A stretch of DNA of 64,000 nt from Actinomycetota bacterium (lineage in GTDB: Bacteria; Actinomycetota; Thermoleophilia; Gaiellales; Gaiellaceae). Below are positions 26,581-35,389 of the stretch, one piece after another. The notes under the pieces are model-generated. The model ran no database searches. It saw only the letters and a program-made list of their open reading frames with translations, and had not been told where the DNA came from. The DNA lies in the NCBI GenBank assembly GCA_003161615.1, contig PMOB01000019.1:52728-116727 (forward strand), written 5' to 3'. Position 1 is the stretch's first letter; each line of letters starts with the position of its first letter. Both the position numbers and the translations under genes were made by a program.

Positions 26581-27180
26581 ATGAGGAACGTGACTCGCGA
26601 GCTCGCGCATCTCTCGGACGAAGCGCTCGTCGCGCTGATGGCGCGCTCCGAGCAGCAGGCGCTCGCCGAGCTGTACGACCGCTATGGACGAGCCGCGTTC
26701 GGGCTCGCGCTGCGCGTGCTCCGCGACGAGACACTCGCGGAGGACGCGGTGCAGGACGGCTTCCTGGCCGTCTGGCGCACCGCGGCGCGGTTCATCCCCG
26801 AGCAGGGAAAGGCGAGCACGTGGATCCTCACGCTGGTCCACCGGCGCGCCGTCGACCTCGTCCGGCGCGAGCAGCGACGGCGCGGGGACACGCTGGACGA
26901 GGTTGCGGATCCCGTCGGCGGCAGCGTCGACGAGGTGGCCTGGCTGCGCCTGCAGCGCGAGCGCGTGCAGGCAGCGCTGCGCCGGCTGCCGGACCGCGAG
27001 CGCGAGGCGATCGAGCTCGCCTACTACGGCGGTTTCACGCAGTCGGAGCTTGCGGAGCGGCTCGGCCAGCCGATCGGCACGATCAAGAGCAGGATGTTCA
27101 CGGGGCTCGCGCGTCTGCGAGAGCTCCTGGAGGAAACCGCACCGGAGATGACATGGACGCCAGAGACCTCCACGACCTGA
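26581..27180 (+). CDS. ECF sigma factor (SigK-like group)
   Basis: A 199-residue sigma-70 factor. Region 2 spans the RYGRAAFGLALRVLRDETLA / DAVQDGFLAVWRTA stretch, and region 4 spans LPDREREAIELAYYGG and QSELAERLGQPIGTIKSRMF. The ATG at 26581 follows GAGG; an upstream TTG would add a Gly/Ser-rich lead lacking in the family. The anti-sigma gene overlaps its 3' end by 28 bp, the usual arrangement. An inverted repeat GGTTCG/CGAACC (26535-26561) lies just upstream of the start. Confidence 0.92.
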   Translation: MRNVTRELAHLSDEALVALMARSEQQALAELYDRYGRAAFGLALRVLRDETLAEDAVQDGFLAVWRTAARFIPEQGKASTWILTLVHRRAVDLVRREQRRRGDTLDEVADPVGGSVDEVAWLRLQRERVQAALRRLPDREREAIELAYYGGFTQSELAERLGQPIGTIKSRMFTGLARLRELLEETAPEMTWTPETSTT

Positions 27181-27773
27181 CCCCCGCTTACGCGCTCGAC
27201 GCCCTCGATGCCGAGGAGGCGGCGGCGTACGAGGCGCATCTCGGCCAGTGCGAAGCTTGCCGGGAGGAGCTGACGCGCCTCAACGAAGCCGCGACCGCGC
27301 TCGCCTGGGCGACGGCGGCTCCTGAGCCTCCGGCGCGTCTGCGCAGCTCGATCCTCGACGCGGCGGCGGAGGAGCGCTGGAACGTCGTTCCGCTGCTGCG
27401 CCGCTCGTGGGCCTTCCGGGCGACGGCGGCCGCGGCTGCCGCGGCGGCGGCCGTAGCGGTGGGAGTCGGCGTCTGGGCTGCCGGGGCGCATTCGACCCGC
27501 GTCGTCAGCGCGGTGATCTCCGTCGGGCCGAGCGGGCAGGCGACGCTGCGGGTCTCCGGCCTCGCGGTAGCGCCGAGCGGCAAGACGTACGAGGCGTGGA
27601 TCATCCCCGCGGGCGGCCAAGCCCGTCCGGCCGGACTGTTCGCCGGCGGCCGCACCGCCGTCGTGCATCTCCGCGGGACGGTTCCTCAGGGAGCTGTCGT
27701 CGCCGCGACGCTCGAGCGCGCGGGCGGCGCCAAGGCGCCGACGCACGCTCCCGTCTTCAGCGCGCCGGTCTGA
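27153..27773 (+). CDS. RskA-type zinc anti-sigma factor
   Basis: A 206-residue single-pass membrane anti-sigma factor. The cytosolic N-terminus carries the zinc anti-sigma motif H-x3-C-x2-C (HLGQCEAC), followed by a linker, one membrane helix (about 90-115, Ala/Val-rich) and an extracytosolic RskA-like domain with TYEAWIIPAGG. It should hold the ECF sigma factor encoded just upstream until a signal triggers release or proteolysis. The ATG at 27153 follows GGAG and lies inside the sigma gene. It ends 3 bp before the convergent PQQ gene. Confidence 0.92.
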   Translation: MDARDLHDLTPAYALDALDAEEAAAYEAHLGQCEACREELTRLNEAATALAWATAAPEPPARLRSSILDAAAEERWNVVPLLRRSWAFRATAAAAAAAAAVAVGVGVWAAGAHSTRVVSAVISVGPSGQATLRVSGLAVAPSGKTYEAWIIPAGGQARPAGLFAGGRTAVVHLRGTVPQGAVVAATLERAGGAKAPTHAPVFSAPV

Positions 27774-27776
27774 TCC

Positions 27777-28964
27777 TCAGCGCGGCACGAGCGCGTAGAG
27801 CTTGCCGAGCCCGACGAAGTAGAGCCGGCCGTAGCCGGCGACCGCGGGCGAGTACTCGCCGTCCGGCCACTCCTGCACGACGCGGCCGCGGCCGGCGGTC
27901 AGCGCGTACGTCCGGTGGGAGAAGGTCGAGAAGTAGACGACGCCGTCGATCGCCGACGCTGCGCCGGAGATAGAGGCTCCCGCCGGGTAGCGCCAGCGAA
28001 CCGTGCCGCTGTCCGCCTGGAGCGCATAGAAGCTGCCGTCGTAGGAGCCGACGAGGACGACACCGCGCCAGACGGCGGGCGATGCGTAGACGTAGCCGCC
28101 CGTGCCGACGCTCCAGAGGGTTTCGCCGGTGCGGGCGGAGAAGGCATAGACCCTGTCGTCGAGCGAGCCGACGAAGACGCGTCCGGCGCTGACCGTGGCG
28201 GTCGAGTAGATGTTCCCGTGGCCGCCGTTGCGCCAGAGGATCCTGCCGGTGCGGGCGTCGAGCGCGAACATCGTCCCGGCGTAGTTGCCGATGAAGATCC
28301 GCCCGCCGGCGAGCGTCGGTGACGCCTTGATCGCAGCGCCGGTGTCGACGCGCCAGAGGAGCCGCCCCGTGCGGTCGGCGAAGGCGTAGACGTAACCGTT
28401 CTGGTCGGCGGCATAGACGACACCGTCCACGGCGAGCGGGGACGACTCGCTCGGGCCAATCCGCTGCCGCCAGCGAATCCGGCCCGTCGAGGGCGAGAAG
28501 GCGACGAGCTCGCCGTTCCGGAACGTCGAGTGACAGCTCGGGTGGGCGATGAAGCTCGCGAAGAGGATGCCGTCGGCGAGCGCCGGCGACGCCCAGCCGC
28601 AGCGGTGCGCGTAGTAGCGCCAGCGCACCGCGCCCGTCGCCGGGTCGAGCGCGTAGAGGCGCCCGTCGAACGCCTCCTCGAACACGCTGCCGTAGCCGAC
28701 GACGGGCGGGAACTCGAGGAGGGCCCGTCCGTGGAATGTCCAGAGGCGCCGGAACGGTGGCCGTATTCCCTGCGCGGAGACGGCCCGGGACCGCGCGTTG
28801 TCTGCTCCGTAGGTCGGCCAGGGCAGCGTCGCGCTCGCCGGTGGCGGCGGCGGCACGGTGGTCGGGGGCAGCGGAACGGAGGTCGTCGTCGGCGCGTGGG
28901 CGCCGCCGCACGACGCGAGCAGACCTACCGCGGCGACGAGGACGACGGCCCCAGTCCACCTCAC
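27777..28964 (-). CDS. PQQ-like beta-propeller lipoprotein
   Basis: A 395-residue exported lipoprotein with lipobox LLASC near residue 19, then a Thr/Pro linker and about seven repeats of the WRxxTGAxIxxSPxLxxGxI[FY]xG type that form a PQQ-dehydrogenase/BamB-like propeller. It lacks obvious PQQ ligands and is more likely a binding scaffold. The GTG at 28964 overlaps the stop of the upstream gene (GTGA), so the two are coupled and probably act together outside the membrane. Confidence 0.85.
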   Translation of the reverse strand: MRWTGAVVLVAAVGLLASCGGAHAPTTTSVPLPPTTVPPPPPASATLPWPTYGADNARSRAVSAQGIRPPFRRLWTFHGRALLEFPPVVGYGSVFEEAFDGRLYALDPATGAVRWRYYAHRCGWASPALADGILFASFIAHPSCHSTFRNGELVAFSPSTGRIRWRQRIGPSESSPLAVDGVVYAADQNGYVYAFADRTGRLLWRVDTGAAIKASPTLAGGRIFIGNYAGTMFALDARTGRILWRNGGHGNIYSTATVSAGRVFVGSLDDRVYAFSARTGETLWSVGTGGYVYASPAVWRGVVLVGSYDGSFYALQADSGTVRWRYPAGASISGAASAIDGVVYFSTFSHRTYALTAGRGRVVQEWPDGEYSPAVAGYGRLYFVGLGKLYALVPR

Positions 28965-30292
28965 CGGCTCTCACCGCTCAACCGGCTCCAGAGGTTGTCG
29001 ACCAGCCGCGAGACCGACGGCCAGTGCGCGCTCGCGCCGAAGTTGAAGGCTCCGGCGTCGAAGACCGTCGAGCGCCCGACGCGGTAGATCGTCATCTTCG
29101 CCGGCTTGTGCGGCCCGAACTCGTGCGGGATGACCGCGAGGACGTGCGTGCCGCGCGGCGAGGAGCCGTTCGGCTCGTCGATCTCGATCCCGTAGTTCCC
29201 GAACTTGACGCCATCGTGCAAGCCCGTGCCCGCAAAGAGCCAGGGCGCGGCCGCCGTGTCGACGACGTGGTACGGGTGGTTCGCGTACTTGTCCTCGTCC
29301 CAGCCGACGTACTGCTCGCCGACGAGCGCGGCCTCGGGCCGGCCGATGTCGCGCCACCGGGTGCGGCCGGTCATCGTGTTCCCGTCGACCTGCACGCGGT
29401 AGAAGAAGTTGTTCGCAGAGAGGAAGGCAAGGTTGCCGCCGGCGTTGCGGTACTGCGTGATCAGGCCGTAGACGTGCGCCGTCGTGTACTCCTCGTGGCC
29501 GGCGAAGACGATCAGGCTGTAGCGGCTCAGCTGCGCGGCGCTCTTGATGTTCTCGAGGTCGTCGTCGGAGAAGAAGTCCGCCCTGAAACCGCTCGGCCAG
29601 TACCAGCGGAGGAAGCCGAGGTCGAGCCTCCAGAACTGTTCCGGCAGCCCGGCGGGAACCTGCGCGCCGCGGATGTCGTTCGCGGTGAAGGGGTGCGTCA
29701 GGTCGACGGTGTGGACGTTCGAGTTGAGGTACCAGCTGTCGCCCCCGAGGTTGTCGTAGGCGTGCCACGTGTTCGTCGGCTCGATCACGAGGACGGGCGC
29801 GGTGCCGAGCGTCGTCGGGCGGAGGATGAACGGCGCATAGTCGGTGTGCCCGTGCCAGCGGAGCCTGGCGACGTAGTCGCCGCTCGGCCAGGTCGAGCCG
29901 AGCCGGAGGCGCGCGAGCCACGGGCCGTTCGCCGGCCGCCGCAGGTGCCGCGGCGCCGACACCGGCTTCCCGAACGTCGTCTTGTCCCAGCCACCCCGCC
30001 CGTGGCGCACCGTGGCGCCGGCGAGGAAGAACTGGAGCGTGACACGGTTCGTCGTCCCGCCGTCGATCTGGAGGAGGGCGACCTGGCCGGGCTTGTAGCT
30101 TCGGGCCTCGAAGCCGGCGAGGAATTGCGGCGACGGCGGCGTTCCCGAGCCGAGGACGGCCGTGTAGACGATGACGAGCGCGGCGACGATCGCGACGCCG
30201 GAGGCGACCGTGACGAGCGCTGCGCGGTCGCGCCGAGAGCGCGGCGAGCGGGGTTTCCTGTGCTGGCGGAGCCTGTCCGGAGCGATGGCCAT
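28961..30292 (-). CDS. Membrane-anchored N,N-dimethylformamidase-like protein
   Basis: A 443-residue protein with a basic N-terminus, one membrane segment (about residues 25-48) and a large extracytosolic domain resembling the C-terminal part of the N,N-dimethylformamidase large subunit. Supporting blocks are VIEPTNTWHAYDNLGG, FFSDDDLEN, SLIVFAGHEEY and GGNLAFLSANNFFYR, a class I glutamine amidotransferase-like fold. Catalysis is not established. The ATG at 30292 is chosen over an upstream TTG. It is divergent from the SARP gene and coupled to the PQQ lipoprotein. Confidence 0.75.
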   Translation of the reverse strand: MAIAPDRLRQHRKPRSPRSRRDRAALVTVASGVAIVAALVIVYTAVLGSGTPPSPQFLAGFEARSYKPGQVALLQIDGGTTNRVTLQFFLAGATVRHGRGGWDKTTFGKPVSAPRHLRRPANGPWLARLRLGSTWPSGDYVARLRWHGHTDYAPFILRPTTLGTAPVLVIEPTNTWHAYDNLGGDSWYLNSNVHTVDLTHPFTANDIRGAQVPAGLPEQFWRLDLGFLRWYWPSGFRADFFSDDDLENIKSAAQLSRYSLIVFAGHEEYTTAHVYGLITQYRNAGGNLAFLSANNFFYRVQVDGNTMTGRTRWRDIGRPEAALVGEQYVGWDEDKYANHPYHVVDTAAAPWLFAGTGLHDGVKFGNYGIEIDEPNGSSPRGTHVLAVIPHEFGPHKPAKMTIYRVGRSTVFDAGAFNFGASAHWPSVSRLVDNLWSRLSGESR

Positions 30293-30326
30293 GGGCGGCA
30301 CGCTCGGAGGCCGCGCCAATCACCCA

Positions 30327-30343
30327 CTAACGACCCGCTAACG
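30327..30343 (+). promoter_or_regulatory. Candidate SARP-binding direct repeat
   Basis: CTAACG occurs at 30327-30332 and again at 30338-30343, exactly 11 bp apart. SARP regulators typically bind direct repeats with this one-turn period. The site lies 44 bp upstream of the SARP gene and between it and the divergent dimethylformamidase-like gene, so self-regulation is plausible. Confidence 0.45.
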
Positions 30344-30386
30344 GCGGCCGGGACCGCCGCGTGAAAGGGTGCTAGAACCTCCTGCG

Positions 30387-31991
30387 GTGGTCGAATTCGC
30401 CATCCTCGGTCCGCTCGAGGCTCGCGATGCTGGGAAGCCGATTGGACTCGGCGGCCCGAAGCAGCGCGGGCTCCTGACGCTGCTTCTCCTCGAGGCCGGC
30501 CGCGTCGTCTCGATCGACCGCCTCGTCGAGGCGCTCTGGGAGGGAAACCCACCGGCGACCGCGGTCGCGTCGCTCCAGAACTTCGTCGCGCAGCTGCGGA
30601 AGGCGCTCGGCCCGGACACGATCGAGACGCGCTCGCCGGGCTATCTCGTCCGTCTCGAGCCGGAGCAGCTCGACCTCGCGTGGGTACGGCGCCTCGTCGA
30701 CGAAGCACGCGCGAGCGAGCCGCAGCGGCGCGCAGAGCTGCTGGACGAGGCGCTCGAGCATTGGCACGGCGAGCCGCTCGGCGAGTTCCGCTACGAGGCG
30801 TTCGCGCGCGACGAGATCGCGCGGCTGGACGAGTTCCGGCTCACGCTGGTCGAGGAGCGGGCGGAGGCGAAGCTGGCGATCGGCGAGCAGACAGAGCTCA
30901 TCTCGGAGCTCGAGAGGCTCGTCAATCAGAACCCGCTGCGCGAGCGGCTACGGGCACAGCTGATGCTCGCCCTCTACCGCTCCGGCCGCCAGGCGCAGGC
31001 GCTCGAGGTGTACCGGGAAGGGCGCGAGAAACTCGTCGGCGAGCTCGGGCTCGAGCCGAGCCCTCTCCTGCGCGGAGTGCACGCCTCGATCCTCCGCCAG
31101 GAGACGTTCGCGGTCGGACGCGGCGCGATCCCCGAGGTCGAGCACTTCGACGAAGTCGCGGCCGCCCTCCTCGCCGGAAAGGTCACGGTCGTCATCGGCT
31201 CGGAGTCGGAGCCGCTCGCCTCGGAGCTCGCGCGCCGCTTCGGGCTCGAGACGGAGGTGGTGCCGGAGCTGGCTCGCATCTCCCAGGCCGTCGCGGTGCT
31301 CAACGGCTCCGGCCCGCTCTACGACACGCTGCACAGCCTCGTCTCCAACGACGGGGAGCCGACCGCAGTCCATCGCTTCCTCGCTGGCCTGCCGACCCTC
31401 CTGCGCGAGCGGGAGACGGCCCAGCCGCTCCTCGTCACCACGGGCTACGAGCTCGCCCTCGAGCGCGCGCTCGAGGAGCGTGACGAGGCGTACGACACCG
31501 TCTGCTACCTCGCGGCCGGCGAGATGCGCGGCAGCTTCTGCCACATCGCCCCGGGCGGCGCCGCGACCGTGATCGAGCGCCCGAACGCCTACACGCGCGA
31601 GCTCGACCTCGATGCGCGCACCGTCCTCCTCCACCTGCAGGGGCGCGTCGACCGCTCGACGGGGCGCGCCTGGGAGAGCTTCGCGGTCACCGAGGACGAC
31701 TTCATCCACTACGGCGACATCGCGCGGCGGCTGCCCGTCGCGCTCGGCGCTCGCATGCGCCGCACCCATCTCCTCCTCCTCGGCTACACGCTCTCGACCT
31801 GGACGCTGCGTGTCGTGCTCGAGCGCTTCTGGGGCAGCGAGCCGCTGCCGTACCGCTCCTGGTCGGTGCACGCCGGGCCGCAGCCGCTCGAGCGGGAGTT
31901 CTGGCGGCGGCGCGACGTCGAGGTCGTGGACATGGCGCCCGCCGCGTACGTCGCCGAGCTCGAGCAGGCGCTGGAGAAGGCCACAGGATGA
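30387..31991 (+). CDS. SARP-family regulator fused to a SIR2-like domain
   Basis: A 534-residue fusion. Residues ~1-95 are an OmpR-like winged helix (VEFAILGPLEARD, PKQRGLLTLLL) and ~95-245 a BTAD helical domain (ALYRSGRQAQALEVYREGRE), as in AfsR/DnrI regulators. Residues ~260-530 match SIR2-like domains, including TVVIGSESEPLASELARRF, the C-terminal LLLLGYTLSTWTLRVVLERF and YVAELEQAL. The usual catalytic Asn and His are replaced (TTGYE, LHLQG), so NADase activity is doubtful. The start is GTG 30387 or 30369; the former matches SARP proteins. The stop overlaps the STAND gene (ATGA). Confidence 0.85.
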   Translation: MVEFAILGPLEARDAGKPIGLGGPKQRGLLTLLLLEAGRVVSIDRLVEALWEGNPPATAVASLQNFVAQLRKALGPDTIETRSPGYLVRLEPEQLDLAWVRRLVDEARASEPQRRAELLDEALEHWHGEPLGEFRYEAFARDEIARLDEFRLTLVEERAEAKLAIGEQTELISELERLVNQNPLRERLRAQLMLALYRSGRQAQALEVYREGREKLVGELGLEPSPLLRGVHASILRQETFAVGRGAIPEVEHFDEVAAALLAGKVTVVIGSESEPLASELARRFGLETEVVPELARISQAVAVLNGSGPLYDTLHSLVSNDGEPTAVHRFLAGLPTLLRERETAQPLLVTTGYELALERALEERDEAYDTVCYLAAGEMRGSFCHIAPGGAATVIERPNAYTRELDLDARTVLLHLQGRVDRSTGRAWESFAVTEDDFIHYGDIARRLPVALGARMRRTHLLLLGYTLSTWTLRVVLERFWGSEPLPYRSWSVHAGPQPLEREFWRRRDVEVVDMAPAAYVAELEQALEKATG

Positions 31992-34900
31992 ACGCCGGCC
32001 CCGACAGCCCGTACAAGGGCCTTGCGGCGTTCGAGGACTCCGAGCTCGACGCGCTCCTCTTCTTCGGTCGCGAGCGCGAGGTCGAGATGGTCGTGGCGAA
32101 CGTCCTCGCGAGCCGGCTGACCGTCCTCTACGGGCCGAGCGGCGTCGGCAAGAGCTCGCTCGTCCGCGCCGGCGTCGCGCGCCGGCTGCGCCAGGCGAGC
32201 GGAGCGCCGGTCGTCGTGCACGACTCCTGGGCGGAAGATCCGGCCGCGGCGCTGATGGCCTCGGTGGCGGCCGAGTGCGGCGACCTCGGAGCGACCGCCG
32301 GGCTCGTGGACACCATTGCCGCGGCCGCGCAACGAAACGGCGAGCTGCACCTCCTGCTCGACCAGTTCGAGGAGTACATGCTCTACCACGGCCTCGAGGG
32401 GCCGCTGAGCACGGCGCTACCCGAGCTGCTGCGGCGGCCCGGCTTGCGCGTCAATGTCCTCGTCGCGATCCGGGACGACGCGCTCGCCGAGCTCGACGAG
32501 TTCGCCGGCCGGATCCCGGAGTTGTTCGGCAACCTCCTCCGTCTCGACCGACTCGACCGCGCAGCCGGGCGCGACGCGATCGTCGGGCCGCTCGCCCGCT
32601 ACGGCGAGCTGCACGGAGAGGAGTTCAGCGCGGAGGATGGGCTCGTCGAAGCGGTGCTCGACGAGGTGGCCGAGGGGCGGCTCGACTTCGGCGGCACCGC
32701 CGTGCAGCGCTCCACCCGGATCGAGGCGCCGTACCTCCAGCTCGTGCTCGAGCGCCTCTGGGAGCACGAGCGCCTCGCGGGCTCGAACGTCCTGCGCCTG
32801 AACACCTTCCGCGAGATCGGCGGCGCGCGAGCCGTCGTCCGCGAGCACGTCCAGGGCGCGCTCGACCGGCTCCCCGTGTCGGAGCAGGATTCGGCGGAGC
32901 GTGTGATGCGCCAGCTCGTCACGCCGTCCGGCCGCAAGCTCTCGCACGAGGCCCGCGACCTCGCCGAGTACGCGGACGTCGAGGATGCGCAGCTGCGCCG
33001 GCTGCTCGAGCGCCTGGGACGGGAGCGGATCGTCCGCGGCGTCAACGGCACGCCGGGGGCGCCCACGCGGTACGAGATCTTCCACGACGTCCTCGGCCCG
33101 CCGATCCTCGCGTGGCAGCACGACCACCAGCTGCGCCGCGAGCGCGAGCGCGCCCGCAGCCAGCGCCGCCGCCTGCGCACGATCATCGCCGCCACGCTCG
33201 CCGCGCTCGCCGTCGTCGCCGCCCTCGCCGTCTACGCGCTCGTGCAGCGGAGCAACGCGAACACGCAGGCCACCCACGCGCGCGGGCGCGAGCTCGCGGC
33301 ACGGGCCCTGGCCGAGATCGCGACGAATCCGCAGATCAGCGTCGAGCTCGCCCTGCACGCCGCCAGGCTCGCCCCCGGCGAGCAGACGGCCTCCGTCCTC
33401 CGCACGAGCCTGCTTGCGATGCGGGAGACGAAGATCCTCCACCCGGGCGGCGCCGTGCTGACCGCGGCGTTCGCGCCGAAGAGCGCGCTGCTGCTCGTTG
33501 CGAGCACGGACGGAAAGGTCGGGCTCTTCAGCCGCGAAGGACGCGCGGAGCCCGCGTTGCCGCGCCAGGCCGGCCTGACCACGGCGGTCTGGAGCCCCGA
33601 CGGTCGCCTGTTCGCGACGGGCACGAAAACCGGTGTCGTCTCGGTCTGGCGGCCGGGCCGCGACGTTCCCGTGCGAGTCGTCCGGACCGGTTCGCCGATC
33701 GTCGCCCTCGCGTTCGATCAGAGCACGCTCCTCGTCGCGAGCGGCACCCACGTCCGCCTCGTCCAGCGCGGAAGCGGCCGGATCAAGACGATCGACCTCC
33801 AAGCCGGAGTGGTGGCCGCCGCGCTGGACTTGACCGGCCAGGTCTTCGCCGTCGCGTTCCGCCACGGAACCGGGACGAAATCCGAGCTCGTCGATGCCCG
33901 CACCGGCAAGAAGATCCGCGTCCTCCCCGAAGACGAGATCCGTTCGTTCGCCTTCAGCCCCGACGGCCATCACCTCGCCAGCGGCAGCTACGACAAGACG
34001 GCGCGCATCTGGGACGCACACACCGGCAGGCAGCTCCACGTCCTCCACCATCACGGCTACGTCCTCGCCGAGGCCTTCTCGCCGGACGGCCGGTTCCTTG
34101 CCACCGCGAGCTCCGACGGAGCGGGCTATCTCTGGAGCGTCGCGAACGGAGCGCGCGAGCTTCTCCTCGTCGGCCCGGCCGGCGGTGCCGACGCGATCGC
34201 CTTCAGCCCGGACGGGAGCGAGATCGCGCTCGGCTCGACCGACCAGCTGGCTCGCCTCTACTTCGCGCAGGACGGACGGTTGCTCGCTCCTCTTGCCGGA
34301 CACGGCGGCGCCGTCACGAGCGTCGACTTCGACCCGAGCGGCCGGACGCTCGCCACGGGCTCAGCCGACGGAACGGTCCGGCTCTGGCAGGCGTTCCCGG
34401 CGGGGACGTTGAAGGTGATCGATCACCGCGGCCCCACGACTGCGGTGACGTCGCTCTGGGCCGGGAACGATCCGCTCAGCGTCGCCGGAAACCAGGCGCG
34501 GATCCTCACGACGTCGGGCGGCGTGGTCGGGCGGCTCACGATGAAGAGCCCGATCGTCAAAGCGGCGACGGCGGGAAGGACGATCGCGCTCGTCGACCAG
34601 TCCGGAGACCTCCTCGTCGACCGGCGCGGCCACGTCGGAACGCTGTCCGGCCTCAAGGTCACCGCCGTCGCTCCGGAGACGAACGGCCTCGTCGTCCTCG
34701 GCCGGGCGGACGGTGGCGTCGACTACTTCGGAGGTAGAGCCCTCGCCGACGTCGGCGCGCCGGTCGTCGGCCTGTCGGTAGGCGGCCACCACATCCTCGT
34801 CAACACCGGCAAGGAGCTCCGCGTCCTGAGCGACGACGGCAAGCTCGTCAGCACGATCCACACCGCGGCGCAGCACGCAACGCTCTCCCCCGGCGGCCTC

Positions 34901-35389
34901 GGCGTCGCGACCTCGAAGGGAGACGTCGCGCAGCTCTGGGACGCGACGACGGGCAAGCTCCTCCACACGTTGACCGGCCACACAAAGCCCATCACCGACG
35001 TCGAGTACTCGCCCGACGGTCTCGAGGTCGTCGCTGTCAGCATCGACCACACCGGCTTGGTCTGGTCCGCCCGCAGCGGCCTTCCCATTCACCACCCGCT
35101 GATCGGCCACTTCTTCCCGGTCTACTCCGGCAGCTACAGCCCCGACGGCCACTGGATCGTGACCGCGAGCCAGTTCACGGCCGGCCTCTGGAACGCGGCG
35201 ACGTCGCAGCTCATGTTCTATCTCGGCCGCACCGCCGCGCCACTGACCGGCGCAAGCTTCAGCCCGCGGGGCGACTGGATCCTCACCGGTAGCCATGACG
35301 GCACCGCGCGCCTCTACCACTGCCAGATCTGCGCGCCGCTGCCGAAGCTCGAGAACCTCGCCGAGAACCGGCTCCGCTCACTGCACTAG
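31988..35389 (+). CDS. Membrane-anchored nSTAND NTPase with WD40 propeller
   Basis: A 1133-residue signalling ATPase. SPYKGLAAFEDSELDALLFFG starts the nSTAND module; Walker A GPSGVGKSS is at 49-57 and Walker B HLLLDQFEE at 121-129. A helical region with YEIFHDVLGPPILAW follows, then an Arg-rich stretch and one membrane helix (~397-419). Residues ~450-1133 hold about 14 WD40-like repeats (FSPDGHHLASGSYDKTARIW and similar), enough for two seven-blade propellers. The cytosolic STAND and external propeller topology is inferred. It is translationally coupled to the SARP-SIR2 protein, which it probably controls or senses with. Confidence 0.9.
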   Translation: MNAGPDSPYKGLAAFEDSELDALLFFGREREVEMVVANVLASRLTVLYGPSGVGKSSLVRAGVARRLRQASGAPVVVHDSWAEDPAAALMASVAAECGDLGATAGLVDTIAAAAQRNGELHLLLDQFEEYMLYHGLEGPLSTALPELLRRPGLRVNVLVAIRDDALAELDEFAGRIPELFGNLLRLDRLDRAAGRDAIVGPLARYGELHGEEFSAEDGLVEAVLDEVAEGRLDFGGTAVQRSTRIEAPYLQLVLERLWEHERLAGSNVLRLNTFREIGGARAVVREHVQGALDRLPVSEQDSAERVMRQLVTPSGRKLSHEARDLAEYADVEDAQLRRLLERLGRERIVRGVNGTPGAPTRYEIFHDVLGPPILAWQHDHQLRRERERARSQRRRLRTIIAATLAALAVVAALAVYALVQRSNANTQATHARGRELAARALAEIATNPQISVELALHAARLAPGEQTASVLRTSLLAMRETKILHPGGAVLTAAFAPKSALLLVASTDGKVGLFSREGRAEPALPRQAGLTTAVWSPDGRLFATGTKTGVVSVWRPGRDVPVRVVRTGSPIVALAFDQSTLLVASGTHVRLVQRGSGRIKTIDLQAGVVAAALDLTGQVFAVAFRHGTGTKSELVDARTGKKIRVLPEDEIRSFAFSPDGHHLASGSYDKTARIWDAHTGRQLHVLHHHGYVLAEAFSPDGRFLATASSDGAGYLWSVANGARELLLVGPAGGADAIAFSPDGSEIALGSTDQLARLYFAQDGRLLAPLAGHGGAVTSVDFDPSGRTLATGSADGTVRLWQAFPAGTLKVIDHRGPTTAVTSLWAGNDPLSVAGNQARILTTSGGVVGRLTMKSPIVKAATAGRTIALVDQSGDLLVDRRGHVGTLSGLKVTAVAPETNGLVVLGRADGGVDYFGGRALADVGAPVVGLSVGGHHILVNTGKELRVLSDDGKLVSTIHTAAQHATLSPGGLGVATSKGDVAQLWDATTGKLLHTLTGHTKPITDVEYSPDGLEVVAVSIDHTGLVWSARSGLPIHHPLIGHFFPVYSGSYSPDGHWIVTASQFTAGLWNAATSQLMFYLGRTAAPLTGASFSPRGDWILTGSHDGTARLYHCQICAPLPKLENLAENRLRSLH

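Noticed and set aside
30387-35389. Calling the SARP-SIR2/STAND pair a phage-defence system
   Set aside because: STAND and SIR2 domains occur in defence, but the SIR2 catalytic residues are missing, a DNA-binding SARP module is present and no other defence genes or mobile elements are nearby.
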